Shown in pieces: positions 10,681-22,804 of a stretch of 64,000 nt of DNA (positions within the stretch are counted from its first letter, which is position 1; each line of letters opens with the position of its first letter). The stretch comes from Nephrocerus scutellatus (taxonomy: Eukaryota > Arthropoda > Insecta > Diptera > Pipunculidae), in contig OX352763.1 in the NCBI GenBank assembly GCA_947095585.1, positions 14,619,462 to 14,683,461 of the forward strand, given 5' to 3'. A model generated the notes under the pieces. That model worked only from the letters and a program-made list of their open reading frames with translations. It made no database searches and was not told where the DNA came from. The translations under genes were made by a program, and so were the position numbers.

Positions 10681-13380
10681 TGGGGTTGTTTTGTTGTTGT
10701 GTTTCGTTGATTCGCACGTGTTCTTATTTTTCAGCATTTATAGTGGAATTCAGTAAACTTTTGGTTATTGGAGCATTTACATCATTCTTTAATTTTTCCT
10801 CATAAATATTCCTTTTTGTTTTTAATTTAAACTTTACTTAACTATTTTTTAAAGCTTATTCAGATAGTTAAAAGGAATTTTCTTTATCGTCAAAAAACAC
10901 AACACAAAAGTACTAAACAATACGCAATCAAATATAACCCAACCTCATAACCCCAGAGACAAGAATCAGAAACCAGCAGCGATGCATGTAGGGCATCACG
11001 CCAGTTATCCTTACAATAAAATTAATAAGAATTCGAGTATAATACTGGTGGTCAGAGCTGTCCTGCGCGTATTTTGTTGTTCTCTTAATTCGAACTGCTG
11101 GCAGATTCTCTTTTCAAATTGCTATTGAATCGTTTATTTTGAGAACTGAGCTATGTACGCTTATTCTACTAGGTAGATAGATACTTTATTATAGACAACG
11201 ATAAAAGTTTAATGTGTCAGCGGGCCAATGTGTTGTGCTTTATATACCTACATAAACAATTGTCCTCCTGCCTGAAACACTCTCGTCATATCAGAGCATG
11301 ACCCACAGTGGGTTTATCATTGAGATATCCTTGGAGCGGCTGTTATCAGTTTTCATTTGTTCTATGGTTATACAAAAGCTAACTTCTTGCAAAGCTTTCG
11401 GTGTGCTCTCACAACATTTTCTATACTGTAGAAGGGCTGTTAAAATTTCCTACTGCCATGTGCTGTGCCAAGCCTGTTCTCTTTTTCTCTTGATCTCTTT
11501 CTATGGGTAATCCTTGAATAAATTGAATGCTGTATGCCACGTACAAAACTCTTTAAGGACATTTTAGAACCAGAAATGGTCGCACTTTCTGGTTGCACAG
11601 CTTGATGCGACTTCGTATGCCATTAGTACGAAACAGGACATACTTTAAGGCGAATCATCTCACGGTTGTCGGGTCGTAGTCATCGTTTTGTTTTTGTTGT
11701 TGCTGCGTTGATGTCGCGCTGTGCGTTTCGCCTTGAATTGAACTGGATTGCCAAATTATTGAGCAGTGTGCGCTGCTGCTGTTTGGTGTGGCGTTTGTCA
11801 TTTTTATTTCCACCGTTTTATCGTCCGTCGGTCACAGTGTCGAGTGCTACTGTAAACCTTTGGCAATTATCCGGTCAACGTCATACGATAAAATCAGACA
11901 GAGGGGATAAATTTCTGAAAACCACAACCAGATCTATGGAAACAAAAGCGAATGCCAATGCGTCTTCTTATGTAAGACATCTCCGAGCATCGTGTGCCAG
12001 CCAGTTGCAAGTGCAGGGTGTAGCAGCATTTTAGTGCCAGAAAACAAAATTTGCAAGGACTAACCCAACCCAACCTAACACAACCAAACGTGAATTGAAT
12101 TTCACTACAAGGATACTTGTAGTCATTAGGTTCGCTCGATCACCTCCATTGTTCTTGAATAAGTGTGCTAATTAAATTCTTTTTCACGTCAATTATGATA
12201 AAAAAATCGTATTCTGCCAGACTAGGAAATAATTTTAAAAAAAGAAACGGTCGTGTTAATCCTTTTGTTTAAAGCCATATGTGTAATTCGCGCGTCTGTG
12301 TGCATGTGTGTTAATGTTATTGTTATTGCACGACCTACTATGTTAAATCATTTCACACCTTGTACCATAAGAATATATATGTAATAAATTTGAAAAATTT
12401 ATTTTCGAAGCTGTCCTGAAAATAAGGGTGATAAAGTCGATCGTTAATGTTCTACAGATAAATTTATTGTTTGTCCCACAATAAGGTGACGATGTTTATA
12501 TAATAACTAAAAAGGATAAATTTTAAAGGAGTCGGTACGCAAAATCAAGTCTACCAACAATTTGCATTCAAAGCTTTTATCATCGTGGATGAAACTATGA
12601 ATGGACTGTTAAAACACATCCTAAAAATTACTTTATACGATTCCTTGCCTTGTTCTGGTTGGGGAATCGCTTGTTGGCCGTTTTGTGTTGTTGTTTGATG
12701 TTTCAATTCGGTTTGTTTTCTATTGCCAACGTGTGTCGTCGTCGCTTTCGTCATTGTTGTTGCTGCATTACCGTTTTATGTCCTTCTCAATGCAGTGAAA
12801 GCAAACGCTCCAAGTTCCGTGTTCTTTCGCATTAGCTTGGCTTTTCTTTATCATTCCGTTTATTTTGTAAAAAAAAGTCAACATTGACTTTAAAGTAAAA
12901 TATGTAAACCCTATTTTGTTACTATCCATGCTATCTACCATCAAAGGATATACTAACCCATACTATAAGGTGGGAAGTTTAGCAAATATGTAATACACAT
13001 AATCGTATAATACGTATTAAGATAAAATAATACTGTTATATTACATAAAATAATGTAATAATAAAAAACAATTGCCTTCCAGCTAAAATATGATCGAAAA
13101 ACACAAACCGATTATTTCATTTTAAGCCACGTGGAAGTTGTTGGATTAAAAGTGAAAAACATCAAAGCGAAACGATAGAAAATGAAGTTTTTGTGAAATT
13201 GTCAAATAGAAAAGGATATAAAAAATTAAGTTATAATTTTTAACTTATTGCAAAATATCATTTAATGAAATAATTTTAATATTGAATGTGAATAAACGTA
13301 ATATAAAAGACAAGTTATACTCATGACAAAGCACCTTTTTGGATAAGCGATATAAACAGCAAAACTTAACGGAAAAATTG
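10681..13380. other. Unique DNA with fly-like higher-complexity blocks
   Basis: No gene is recognised. Two blocks at about 11650-12060 and 12640-12840 are less AT-rich and full of TTGTTGTTGCTGC-style runs, typical of fly 5' UTRs or conserved non-coding DNA. The first carries a 122-codon open frame (11666-12034) without recognisable motifs. A CAACCCAACCTAAC tract at about 12062 resembles the 3' tails of LINE family L1, but no adjoining element sequence is visible. The 5' UTR-like stretch 13080-13386 leads to the candidate exon at 13387. Confidence 0.4.
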
Positions 13381-13386
13381 ACAACA

Positions 13387-13401
13387 ATGAATTTATCCAA
13401 G
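13387..13401 (+). other. Candidate 5-codon first coding exon with splice donor
   Basis: An ATG in the good fly initiation context GACAACAATG opens MNLSK and meets the splice-donor-like AAG|GTAAGA at 13401/13402. The preceding 300 bases are AT-rich, unlike the repeats nearby, and read like a 5' UTR, though upstream ATGs exist. Short first coding exons before long introns are common in flies. Nothing in the window provides the next exon, and such short matches arise by chance, so this is only a candidate. Confidence 0.2.
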
Positions 13402-13614
13402 GTAAGAATATTGTATATTATCATTTTTGTTTATTTGTATAGCAATAAAAACGTTTTTATATTTGTATGAAGTCGCACAAGTCACAGAGATTTGGTGTAT
13501 ATACATAGGATGCCGTAAATGTTTTTAGAAAATGGTAATACTACTGTCTTTAACATTTTTGGATGTTATGTTTCTCAAAAGTAATTGGTCATTCCGCATC
13601 GCAACATTGTTTTT

Positions 13615-13985
13615 TATTTACTTGAAAAATTGAATTCAGTCAAAAAATGGAATTATCGCGTGAACATTTTCGTGTGATGATTTTTTTTACGATTTTCGAA
13701 TGGGGCTAACTCAGCAACAGTGCTTCGAATCACTTCATTCAACTTTAAGCGACGAAGTACCATCCTTGGATAGTGTATAAGCGAGTATTTGAGCACTAAA
13801 ACGATCGAATTGATGGGTCATCCGCCTTGCAGCCCCCACTTGGCACCCAATGACCTCTTCCTGTTCCCAACAATCAAAGATAAGATGCGTGGACAACGAT
13901 TTTTATCGCCTGAAGATGCGGTTGAAGCGTTCAAATAGCATGATTTTGAGCTATCATCTTCGGACTGGAAATACTATCTGGCTTA
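13615..13985 (+). mobile_element. Internally deleted mariner transposon remnant
   Basis: The open stretch from the ATG at 13647 encodes the N-terminus typical of mariner transposases: MELSREHFRVMI, then after a frameshift at an oligo-T run, FRMGLTQQQCFESLHSTLSDE, which is the first helix-turn-helix. At about 13795 it jumps to the C-terminal part: TIELMGHPPCSPHLAPNDLF, then IKDKMRGQRFLSPEDAVEAFK. The central catalytic region with the first two Asp residues is missing. The SPDLAP motif, which carries the third catalytic Asp, reads SPHLAP. Terminal inverted repeats were not located. It abuts a LINE fragment on the right. The copy cannot be autonomous. Confidence 0.85.
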
Positions 13986-13987
13986 GC

Positions 13988-14400
13988 GGATTTGTGAGTG
14001 TTGAGATCGGTTAAAGCTCTAACAACGGCACGAGTGCGAATGAATATCTATCAGATTGGCTTTGTCTTTACTCTTTAGAGATGACAACTGGAGTGCCATT
14101 ATAAATGAGCGTTGGAATCGACGACGAGGCTGTATTTGATTCTTTTCACGAATGGCAAAAAATTATTACTACCTTTGGGGCATTGTAGTATTTTTTGTCT
14201 TAATTTTTGGTCGTAGACGAATTTGACTCGCCAAACATTTGCTTGGTTTTCTTCAGTAGGGTTTTGTTTGTAAAAACTAAAGCATACCTCTCTTATCCTA
14301 CAAGCCACTTTACAGCTCGAGTCAAACCATACATCTTCCTTTGGTTTGACAGACTTATTCCTAGAAGGGATAAAATCTCTCATACCAAAAAGGTCCCTTG
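13988..14400 (-). mobile_element. Family J LINE fragment, endonuclease-RT linker (J1)
   Basis: On the minus strand a nearly open frame (14099-14383) reads MRDFIPSRNKSVKPKEDVWF, then KVACRIREVCFSFYKQNPTEE, then KFVYDQKLRQKILQCPK. It corresponds to the linker between endonuclease and reverse transcriptase of family J and aligns with minus-strand copy J5 (about 31676-32110) and plus-strand copy J2 (16672 onward). It stops just before the GPDGIPA motif that begins the RT, where the mariner remnant adjoins. It is truncated on both sides. Confidence 0.8.
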
Positions 14401-14439
14401 ATGTCAGACCTCACCAAGGTCGCGTTGCTACCGCGGGAG

Positions 14440-14660
14440 TTGGGAGACAATAAGGTTGACCGGTGTGAGGACAACTGTGGTTGAGGACTCAGCTCGTTCG
14501 GGGGATGCAAGGCGGGGGTTTATGATTTACTTTCGAAGAGAAGACCGCTAAATGGTAATAGTTCAAGAGCATGCTTAATGGCGAAAGCTGGAAAAGCAGG
14601 GTTCGTCCCACTCTTTGAATGATGAGTCCTAACCACTGAGCCACGGTGCGGCACCCAAAA
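14440..14660 (-). mobile_element. Possible second tRNA-like SINE
   Basis: On the minus strand the A box at 14633-14643 is a perfect TGGCTCAGTGG. It is followed 34 bases on by a B-box-like GGGACGAACCC (14599-14609), two changes from GGTTCGAACCC. The spacing fits a tRNA-like pol III promoter. The downstream body (to about 14440) does not resemble the S1-S6 family and lacks an (ATT)n tail. I therefore call it a different or chimeric SINE with modest confidence. No cloverleaf with paired acceptor ends is evident, so it is not annotated as a tRNA gene. Confidence 0.45.
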
Positions 14661-16664
14661 ATCGAAGGTTTAATTGTTTTTATATTATGGTTGATTTCCA
14701 AAGAGTATTAATTTATGAGGGTGCTTAAGGCGATAAAAGTTTTAGATATTGATACATTTTGCAAAATAAAAAATTCTTATTACAAATCAATATTATTCAA
14801 AAAATCAAACCTAGTTCCTAATATAAACTATTTTAATTTCAATAAAAAAAATGTAAGAAAGCATATCTTTTATGTTGTACGTGGGGAATAGAACAGCAGC
14901 ATCATCTTTATAAGTACGTAATGAATTATTACGATATCTTAAAAAATGTAAATCATCAATCGCTACAAGTTCACAACAACTTTATGAGAAAAGTTCAATT
15001 ATTACTTCTTTGTCTTGTGAAACACATTTGCCCCGCATAAATAGCACCATCAAAAAGACACATAAACATAGAAATTACAATAATCATTCACTTGTCTGTA
15101 TTTTTAATAAGCAATATTCAACATCTGTCGACAGGGAGTATATTTCTCAATGTTTCCAGCAAAGGACACTGAAACGAAATGAACTCCCAACCCAGACGAG
15201 CTATATATTGTATACGTGTACTGCTCATGTTCGTAGCGAACGAATGTAAATAGACACTCGAGTGGTCTGGACGAGCTAGGTGGAGGAGGATGATTGTGTT
15301 TTTTTCTTTTTTAGTATACTTGGGGATTTGTTACCCAACCGACAACGATGGTCAGCCGCAATTAATTTAGGTTAGACTCTCGTTTAAATGTTATTTTCCG
15401 GTTTGCTTGCTCGCTTTTCGTTTAACATTAATATTCTTCCGCAGATTATTCTTTGATCTTGAAGAAATTGCGTCCTCCAGCAAACCAACCAAGCTCAGAA
15501 ATTGCCCATGCTAGAGGACCGTTAATTATAACAGCAGAGAAATAGCAGAATAAAGAAGAGAGGAAATATAATTTTTTTTAAAAAAATATACATCACTTGA
15601 AGGTCGCACTGACAGACAGATTGTTGGTCTGCATCAAGTCTGCCTAAAATCGATAATATTAGAAACGCAGAAATTAGAAATAAACTGTTCCGTTAATAGA
15701 GTGACACAGAAATTTATGTTTAAATAAATAATTTAAAGCATTGTTTAATAGGATTTACTTATTTGGTGAAGTTATGAAAGTTTGTCTCCTAAATGTCACA
15801 AAACATTTTACGAGAAACATTTTTGGCCATTTATCCAAGTAGGAAGACGGCTAGAATTGTTCCATTCAAAGTTATTAGATAATATCTAGCCTAACCAAAA
15901 AACCTTTGAAAAAAAGGTGGTGGTGGTTAGGTCTATTACTTTTTTTTCATACAATCTGGTTTCAAAACTATAATGTCTTTAACAAAAATCACTCAGAATG
16001 ACCACTATATCTATTGGATTTCTCCAATGTCTTTGATATAATGAAACATTAGAAAAGATAGTTCTTTGGTTTCCTAGCATTTGTTGTAGTTGTCTGAAAT
16101 ATCCTACAATGCTGGCTTATTCTTACGACAGTCATGTCTATGAATCCTTCTGCAGATGATTTTAATCATGCGAGCTAATCGTAGCACTTATAACATCTAG
16201 ACACAGCATGTGATTGGAAATATTTGGATACAAGAAGGAGAGTGTTGTGGTGGATGGAGTCGAAAGTTCACATTCGAGCTCTCACAAAATAGAATATTGT
16301 GCTCAGAAATCAGAATGGTTGGGTCCACATATACGCATACATCATAAGTTTTATGGATATTTTTCCTATTTTAAATAAAAATTAAAATACACAATTCAAT
16401 GATTTATATTTTATAGCAGCAAAGAAAATTATTATTCTAATCTCTTAAATAATTATATACAAATACATGTTGTAATAATGCCACTTCTTAGTTTTAACCA
16501 AATAAAACTTATGATGATGATTCGAGCGTTTCAACTTCAACTGTCTCTAGACTTTGAGGATATTGAGTCATTTATTTGTAGACTAACGATTAAATCATGC
16601 TAATAAAATTGTTTTAAGCAGTCTCACACCCAAGGTTTACTACTTAACTAGAGGCTACTAGGAA
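14661..16664. other. Unique AT-rich DNA
   Basis: No gene is recognised. A short minus-strand stretch at about 15463-15540 reads INGPLAWAISELGWFAGGRN before a stop. It looks coding-like but is too short to assign. There are several homopolymer tracts. No LINE or SINE boxes are seen. Confidence 0.4.
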
Positions 16665-18160
16665 CCGGAAGTTATGCTTTCGCTTGTATAAAGAAAACCC
16701 CGCTGTGGAAAAACGAACCAAATTAAGACGAGTCAGAAATGATTGCAATGCCTACCTTATACGAGACAAATTCGACTTTGACCAGAAACTGAGACAAAAA
16801 AGACTTCAACGTCCCAAAGAAAGTAAACATTTTGTGTCATTCGTGAAACGAATTAAAAATACTGCCTCGTCTTCAATACCAACGCTCATTCACAATGACA
16901 TTCCAACTGTCAGCTCTATAGACAAGGCCAATCTGCTTGCTTCACATTTCGCAGTTACCCATTCCACACTACCAGTTAGCGCCTTTACGCCGCCTATACA
17001 TGTAAGAGTCAAATCCTGTATGGGACAGATTTACTTTCGTACTCGTCAAGTGACTAGAGTATTACATGTTCTTAACATTCACAAATTTGCTGGGCCTGAT
17101 GGTATTCCCGCTATAGCTTATAGTACTCTTCACCTTGGCCACTGTGCAAGCATTTCCATTTCCCTTATTCTTCTGGGGTCGTCCCAAGGAATTGGAAAAC
17201 AGCCTTTATCCAGTCTCTTCCTAAAAAAATCAAACTGTCTTCTCTTTCCTCGTACCGATCCATTGAATGTTAATCCATACTTTCTAAGGTCATGGAAACG
17301 CTGATCAATCATAAGCTTATGTAATACATTGAATAACGTGAAGTTCTTAGCAAACAGCAGTACGGCTTTCGTAGGCAACGTTCTAGAGGTGACCTGATAG
17401 CTTATCTCACTGAAAAGTGGAACCAGTCTATTCACAAATATGGTGAAAGCAATCTTGTTGCACTCGATATTTACAAGGCACAAGGCAAGACAGAGTTCAA
17501 CATCAAGCTCTTTAGTCGAAAATTAATGAATTTAACCATGAATGGATCTTGCTTATAAGAAACTGAAAAACTCATGCGTCAACAACAAGCTTCGTTGGAA
17601 CGACCACATATTTGCCATTGCCAAGAATGCTATATTATATTTAGGTTTCCTAAAACGGTGCAAGCATATATTTGCCCTAAACTTGAATACAAATGTATTG
17701 TCTGGACAGGTGCCCCCAAAACCACATTACATCTAGTAGACAGAACTCAGAACTGCGCAATAAAACTTATTGGTGACGTACATATTATCGCGAAAACAAT
17801 CGAATCGCTTGAACATGGTAAGAATATTCCCAGCTTGTCACTATTTTATTGCTTTTTCACAACGGTGTGAAAAAGAATTATCCAGATGCATCCCGACCAT
17901 TCTCGAACCCATCCGTAATACCCGTGCGTTAACTTGAGCCCGCGGTTTACCATTAGGCTTCTCTTCGGACGTACTAACTAACCAGATTCCATCTTTAGCT
18001 GCACAATACTTATGTGGAATGAATTGCCCGATTCTGTGTTTCCGCATTTGTATTATCTGCAGTCATTTAAGACACACGTGCATAGACATCTCATCTTTTC
18101 CTCTCACTAATTTCCTTAAGCCTACGCTGTGCGAACACATTATACATTATATAAAAAAAC
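16665..18160 (+). mobile_element. Family J LINE, 5'-truncated copy with RT core deletion (J2)
   Basis: The sequence starts in the endonuclease-RT linker (CFRLYKENP near 16672, FDFDQKLRQKRLQRPKES near 16771). It reaches the RT start at AGPDGIPAIAY (about 17090), PLSSLFLKK and a degraded QYGFRRQRST region near 17360. It continues through AYLTEKWNQSIHKYGES (about 17403). At about 17523 it jumps from the LFSRK position to TMNGSCL, losing about 420 bp relative to copy J3, including motif B and the FADD catalytic box. The C-terminal part (FLKRCKHIFA, RPKLEYKCIVWTGAPKT, IESLEH) and the RDSFF-like tail persist, followed by the CACGCTGTGCG 3' UTR and a short A-run at 18153. Multiple frameshifts make it a dead copy. 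Confidence 0.85.
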
Positions 18161-18320
18161 CCGCCGTTTTCCGGCATCCTCATCCCTCTGACCAAAATCA
18201 CACACTGACCGTTCGCCGATTGATCACCTGCCTACAGTCACCCACCCCACTGACCACTCGCCAAATTACCACCCGTCCACTGACTCCCCATCACCCTTCG
18301 ATTATCACAATTACCAAGAA
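18161..18320. repeat. C-rich imperfect direct repeat
   Basis: This is a markedly C-rich strand compared with its surroundings. The phrase CTGACC-GTTCGCC-GATTGATCACC (about 18207) recurs as CTGACC-ACTCGCC-AAATTACCACC (about 18250), a period of roughly 43-45 bases, with further CACTGAC pieces around it. It directly follows the A-run of LINE J2. A 135-codon frame runs across it but has no domain and simply reflects the repeat. Confidence 0.5.
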
Positions 18321-20099
18321 AACTAAAGAATTCATACTAACATCGACAAAAATAACAAACATAGCTTTAAACTTATATAATCAGATAAATATACGTTGCG
18401 AAGTAAATTTAAGTACTTATGTGTAGACTATAAATGAGATCTTATTTTTTTGGCGAAAATATGCCTACGGTTCCTTCCACACGTTAGTGCAGCATTCAAA
18501 AAAAAAACTGAATCGATACGATCATTTGGGTGGATTTTTATAAAAGGCAAACAAACAAATATACCTTCAAATTTATATATAAGATTGCTAATTATTTCTT
18601 TACAATCGTTGTTATCCACCCTACAATAATTAAAAAAGCTTTTACTTCTCATACCAAAATTCGATATATGTGCAAGTGTTTTTTATGTATGCTTCATATA
18701 TATTTATTTTTTAGCATAGATAAGAGTAAAGATCATCCCTTACATATCAATGAATTGCGGAGATTCCCGAATTTTTACAAACATTTCTAGACGCATAAGA
18801 GCTTCATGAGCGATTCCTGGCTTAGCGCATCTTCCATTTCATATTAATAGCTACGCATATAAAATATTTGCATTGACAAAACGACATATCGAAAACAGTT
18901 TGAAGTGTCAAACTTTCCATACTCTCCACCATGACGGAGTCAAGCTTCTCGCCAATCGACACTCAAATGACAAACATCAAATACCTAACTGGAAAATTGA
19001 TGACAAATTAAAATGAAGTACTCTGTATACATTATTTTATTGACGGGAAAATGCACTGATATGTATGTTAGTAAAGTGGAAGACATCCTATCGCGATAGA
19101 TCACCATCAGAATGTTAGATTTTTTCTTTTTTTCTTAGCAAATAATATTAATGTTCGTCATCAGGACAGAGTTCTGCAATCCACATTCACATGTCATGCA
19201 AGGCATTTGAGCATTGTGTACTCGTAATGGAATCAATGAATGATATTGACTGGCACACATCGATATTGATATAAACCGAAATAAAAGTCGATTCGATTTT
19301 TTAAAGCAACAAACCGTATAATTAAATTTTTTTTATAAATGACTGCAATTGCGGTTTTGAAAATCAAATTGGAAAATTTCACCGCAATTTATATTCTCGG
19401 TTGATTTTTATACAACAACAATATAGAGTTGCAAATCAAATTTATTATAGGTATTTCGATGGAGAGATCTTATACTTCTCAATTCAATTATTGTGTTTCA
19501 ATTGATGTGATGTGATAAATGAAATATAAATGAAGGAGTATAATAAAAGCCAGAGATATATCTATTAATGGAGTTTTTAGAAAATTAAATTTTTTAATTT
19601 GTTGGATGTGAATAATTTTTCAAAGCTTTGCAAATTGGCGTTGTAATTTTATTTAAACGTCTGTGAATGATATGAAGGTTGCAGATAATATTACTTCTTT
19701 AAATTTTGTTTATTTTAAATACAAAGTGTGATATTATATTTCCTTAATAAAAAAACAACTATTCTGTACAGCTGCACAAACTTTAAAAATCTATTTCCTC
19801 TCATTCTCCTCATTATATTAACCACCGCAATTGCTTCATTGCCGAAATAATAATTGTGTTTATTTCTCATGAATAACTGTAAGAGTTCGTACTACGTGAT
19901 CACAAAACAATCAATTGCGCCATTCTTATACGGATTAGTGTAGTGTAAGATAGTTGTTTAGTGGACAAAATCTCTTGGTGTACCGCTAGACACATGCATC
20001 CCTCGACTCACGTACATTCGTCATACGCATCCTGTGTGCTATACATAGCCTGTTTAACGCATTTCTACAACTTACGCTTATATAATTTTTTTTAAAAAA
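18321..20099. other. Unique AT-rich DNA, nothing recognised
   Basis: Frames of 74 and 86 codons near 18430-18790 lie on opposite strands and lack motifs. The rest is strongly AT-rich with long T and A runs. I see no element boundaries. Confidence 0.5.
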
Positions 20100-20515
20100 T
20101 TAACCCGATTTTCTTTAATTTTTAAACAGATGCGTATCTCCGATGAACAAACTTTTTTTTAAATTCTCTATATTAACTTCGCGGCCCCTTTGCTGGCGGG
20201 TTGGCTGGGTGGTAGAATCTTGTGATCAATTTTTAACCCCCTTTTTAAAGCCCGATTTTCATCAAACTTTGCACACATTTGTATTTTCCATGACAACATT
20301 TTCTATTAAAATTTGAGAGTGATCGGGCCTCGAGGTCGGGGGACTTCCATACACATTTTTTACAAAATTTACCCGATTTTAGTTAAATTTTATACGAGTG
20401 TTTACTTCAATGTAAAAATTTGCAAGTGATCGGGCTCCGTGGTCGGTGGGCTCCTTAACAAAAATTTTAAAAAATTTACCCGATTTTATTCTAATTGTGT
20501 ATACACAAGAACACA
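20100..20515 (+). repeat. Dispersed repeat C, multi-unit copy C2
   Basis: This is the copy with the clearest internal repetition. The phrase ACCCGATTTT-nTT-AAATTTT occurs at about 20103, 20252 (GCCCGATTTTCATC), 20364 and 20478, so the copy holds about four partly degraded units of roughly 110-150 bases. The family signature TAAATTCTCTATATTAACTTC is at about 20160, followed by the GGCTGG tract and GGTCGGGGGACTTCC. The RTE fragment R3 begins at its right edge. Confidence 0.75.
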
Positions 20516-21645
20516 ATGGACAAAGGGTCATAGAGATGGCAGCAAGCAATAATTTGGTCATTGCGAGTACAAGGTTTTTGCGCATAAAAATATCCACAAA
20601 GCCACCTAGGTATCTCGTGATGGACTCACTCGCAACTAGATAGAAACATTATGACGGTGCGAACGTACGAGGCTCCACTAATGACCGAATACCATACTAT
20701 GCTGCCGCCACCAAGCCTAGACAAAGTTAGCAGAGCTATAGATCAGCTAAAAAATAATAAGACCCCGGGTTCAGACGGAATCCCAGCGGAAGTGATTAAA
20801 ATAGGAGGCCCCAGATTACACCAAGCAATTCAAGAAATAACAGTGCAAGTACGGGAGGAAGAAGCGATGCCAGAAGACTGGCGAAGAGGCATCCCCCATC
20901 CCCCATACATAAGAACGAAAATATCACAACATGCAGCAATTATCGTGGTATAACGTTGTTGAGTACCGTGTATAAGATTTTTTGCTCTATCCTTCAAGCC
21001 TTAAAGACAGGATAGCCCCATACGCCAAAGTCATCATTGGTCCATACCAGTGTGGCTTCATCCCAGGCAAATCAACAACTGATCACATTTACACCCTTAA
21101 GCAGGTGAAAAGGTCTAGAGTTTCAAAACTCACTACACTATCTATTTATAGACTTTAAAGGTGCCTCTGATAGCATAGCCAGAGTAGAACTTTATAAAGC
21201 CATGAGAGAATTTGGCATCCCAAATAAGCTGACAAGACTATGTAGGTTGACTAATGTAATAAACCAAGTAAAAATCACACTCAAGCCCCTTCAAAATACA
21301 TAAAGGGCTCCGACAACGGGATGAACTGGCCTGCGTCCTTCAACCTGGCGTTGGGGAAAGTGATCCGAGACTCTGACGTATCGGCGAGAGGAATAATCCT
21401 CTAAAAGTTCATTCAGATATTGGCTTACGCAGACGACATCGACATCGTTGGTAGAAACCAAAGGGCTGTACAGGAAGATTTCATCCAGATCGATCGGGCG
21501 GCACGAAATCTTGGGCCGCACATAGATGTTAGCAAAACAAAGTACATGGTGGCCCCGTCTGCTAGTAGAAGATCCAACATCGGTCCCGCTATTAGAATAG
21601 TGGAGCGCGAATTTAAAGTAGTGCAATCCTTTAACTACTGGAATA
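20505..21645 (+). mobile_element. RTE-type LINE, deleted copy R3
   Basis: It begins inside the endonuclease (NGQRVIEMAASNNLVIAST near 20518, matching R2 at 9013) and then jumps near 20645 to the RT N-terminus. RT landmarks are LDKVSRAIDQLKNNKTPGSD near 20720, GIPAEVIKIGG, EAMPEDWRRG, NYRGITLLSTVYK (in pieces near 20938), KVIIGPYQCGFIPGKSTT-type sequence near 21030, FKIHKGLRQ near 21292, and the catalytic LAYADDIDIVGRNQRAVQ at about 21420. It ends near 21645 in the thumb at VQSFNYW. The last part (21420-21677) is still open for 85 codons. The endonuclease SDH motif and the C-terminus are missing. Confidence 0.85.
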
Positions 21646-22792
21646 TCTTTGATGATATTTTACCACCATCTAAATAAAAGTTTGACCCCAAAATTCTCAA
21701 AGTAATATATAACGCCAACTTAAACGTATTATAAATTCCTGTTTTTTTCTCTGTTCTTCTCTCTATCTTTTGCATTCATCATTTTTTCTCAATGTTTGGC
21801 TATGTCAGCGAAATTTCCGAGCAAAAGATAATTGTTTTGGTTTTATTTCTTTTCGCCTCGTTTGTAAAAGGATTGAATTGATAAAAAGGAATAAAGCGTA
21901 CGATGCGCTGTAAAAACCACCTTGGCAAAGTGAAACATGCTATAGATCGAATTGTGTGTGTGACACACTTGAACACTCAGGGGCTCTTGGTTTCGTGTAA
22001 ATGCTGCTGTATAGGATTGCGGCGGATGCGGATAGTATGTAGAAGAGTGCAGGTCATGGCAATGGTGACTACCCCTTCTGGCAAACGAATCTCTATGCGA
22101 ATCTCTTTGTCAGTTGCAGTCGAAGGCAAAGACATTAGTGGTGTAAAACATCCAGCATGGGCGCCATCGCTGTCGCCAATGTGCACAAGCGAAGAAAACC
22201 GAATACGCGTTGTAGGATTTATTGAAATTTTGCCAAAAACATGAATCTGCACACACATGCTCACTCAAACTTAAACAGACATCTCTACGAGAACAATTCC
22301 TTTGAGCCTTTGAGCAAACGATCGAAGCCTTCTACCACAACTACACGTCAAAGAGGAACTACGAGACTACTTGCATCCTTTTAACCAGGACAACACGTCG
22401 ACGGGTGAGCAATTTTCTGTTTACCATTATTCAAAGTGCAGGTTTTTCGCATTCTTTTTCTTAGTTTTGCATTATTACTATCGCCAATATCTTTGGATCG
22501 TAGGTATCGAAAATGGTGTGAGCTGTTTTGCAACAAGCTATTATATTTTCAGTGGCTTCTTATTTGCATTTGAAATTCCAATTATCTACAAATAGTTGAC
22601 TTCGCTTAAGTTTTTCCAAAAAATTGGTTCCTACTAGTTTGACAAGTTTAATTTTTAAGATTTAAAAGCTTATGTGCACACAGAAATTAAATTTTGTAAC
22701 TGAGCCGGAAGGGTAAATTTTGCCAGATGCTTGGTTATTGAGTTTTTTTTTGATACATGCATTGAAGGAAAGGAATTACTTTTTTTCACTTC
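21646..22792. other. Unique DNA, no gene recognised
   Basis: A less AT-rich block at about 21900-22260 carries a 113-codon plus-strand frame overlapping a 95-codon minus-strand frame. Neither has a domain or obvious codon structure. The remainder up to the LINE insertion is host-like DNA. The ATG at 22720 lies here, outside the LINE, so it is not a biological start for the LINE ORF. Confidence 0.45.
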
Positions 22793-22804
22793 AAGCAGTT
22801 GACT
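22793..22804 (+). repeat. Left target-site duplication of LINE J3
   Basis: The 12-base AAGCAGTTGACT here is repeated exactly at 24068-24079, just after the poly(A) of LINE J3. This is the hallmark of target-primed reverse transcription. Confidence 0.85.

Noticed and set aside
11666..12034. 122-codon plus-strand ORF
   Set aside because: No domain, and the residue composition follows GTTGTTGCTG-type runs. More likely a UTR or non-coding block.
18019..18426. 135-codon plus-strand ORF
   Set aside because: Starts in LINE J2 and runs through a C-rich direct repeat, so it is not a gene.
22720..22804. ATG at 22720 as the start of a 339-codon protein
   Set aside because: The first 28 codons lie in host DNA left of the LINE and its target-site duplication. 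The real reading frame is a truncated RT entered by chance.
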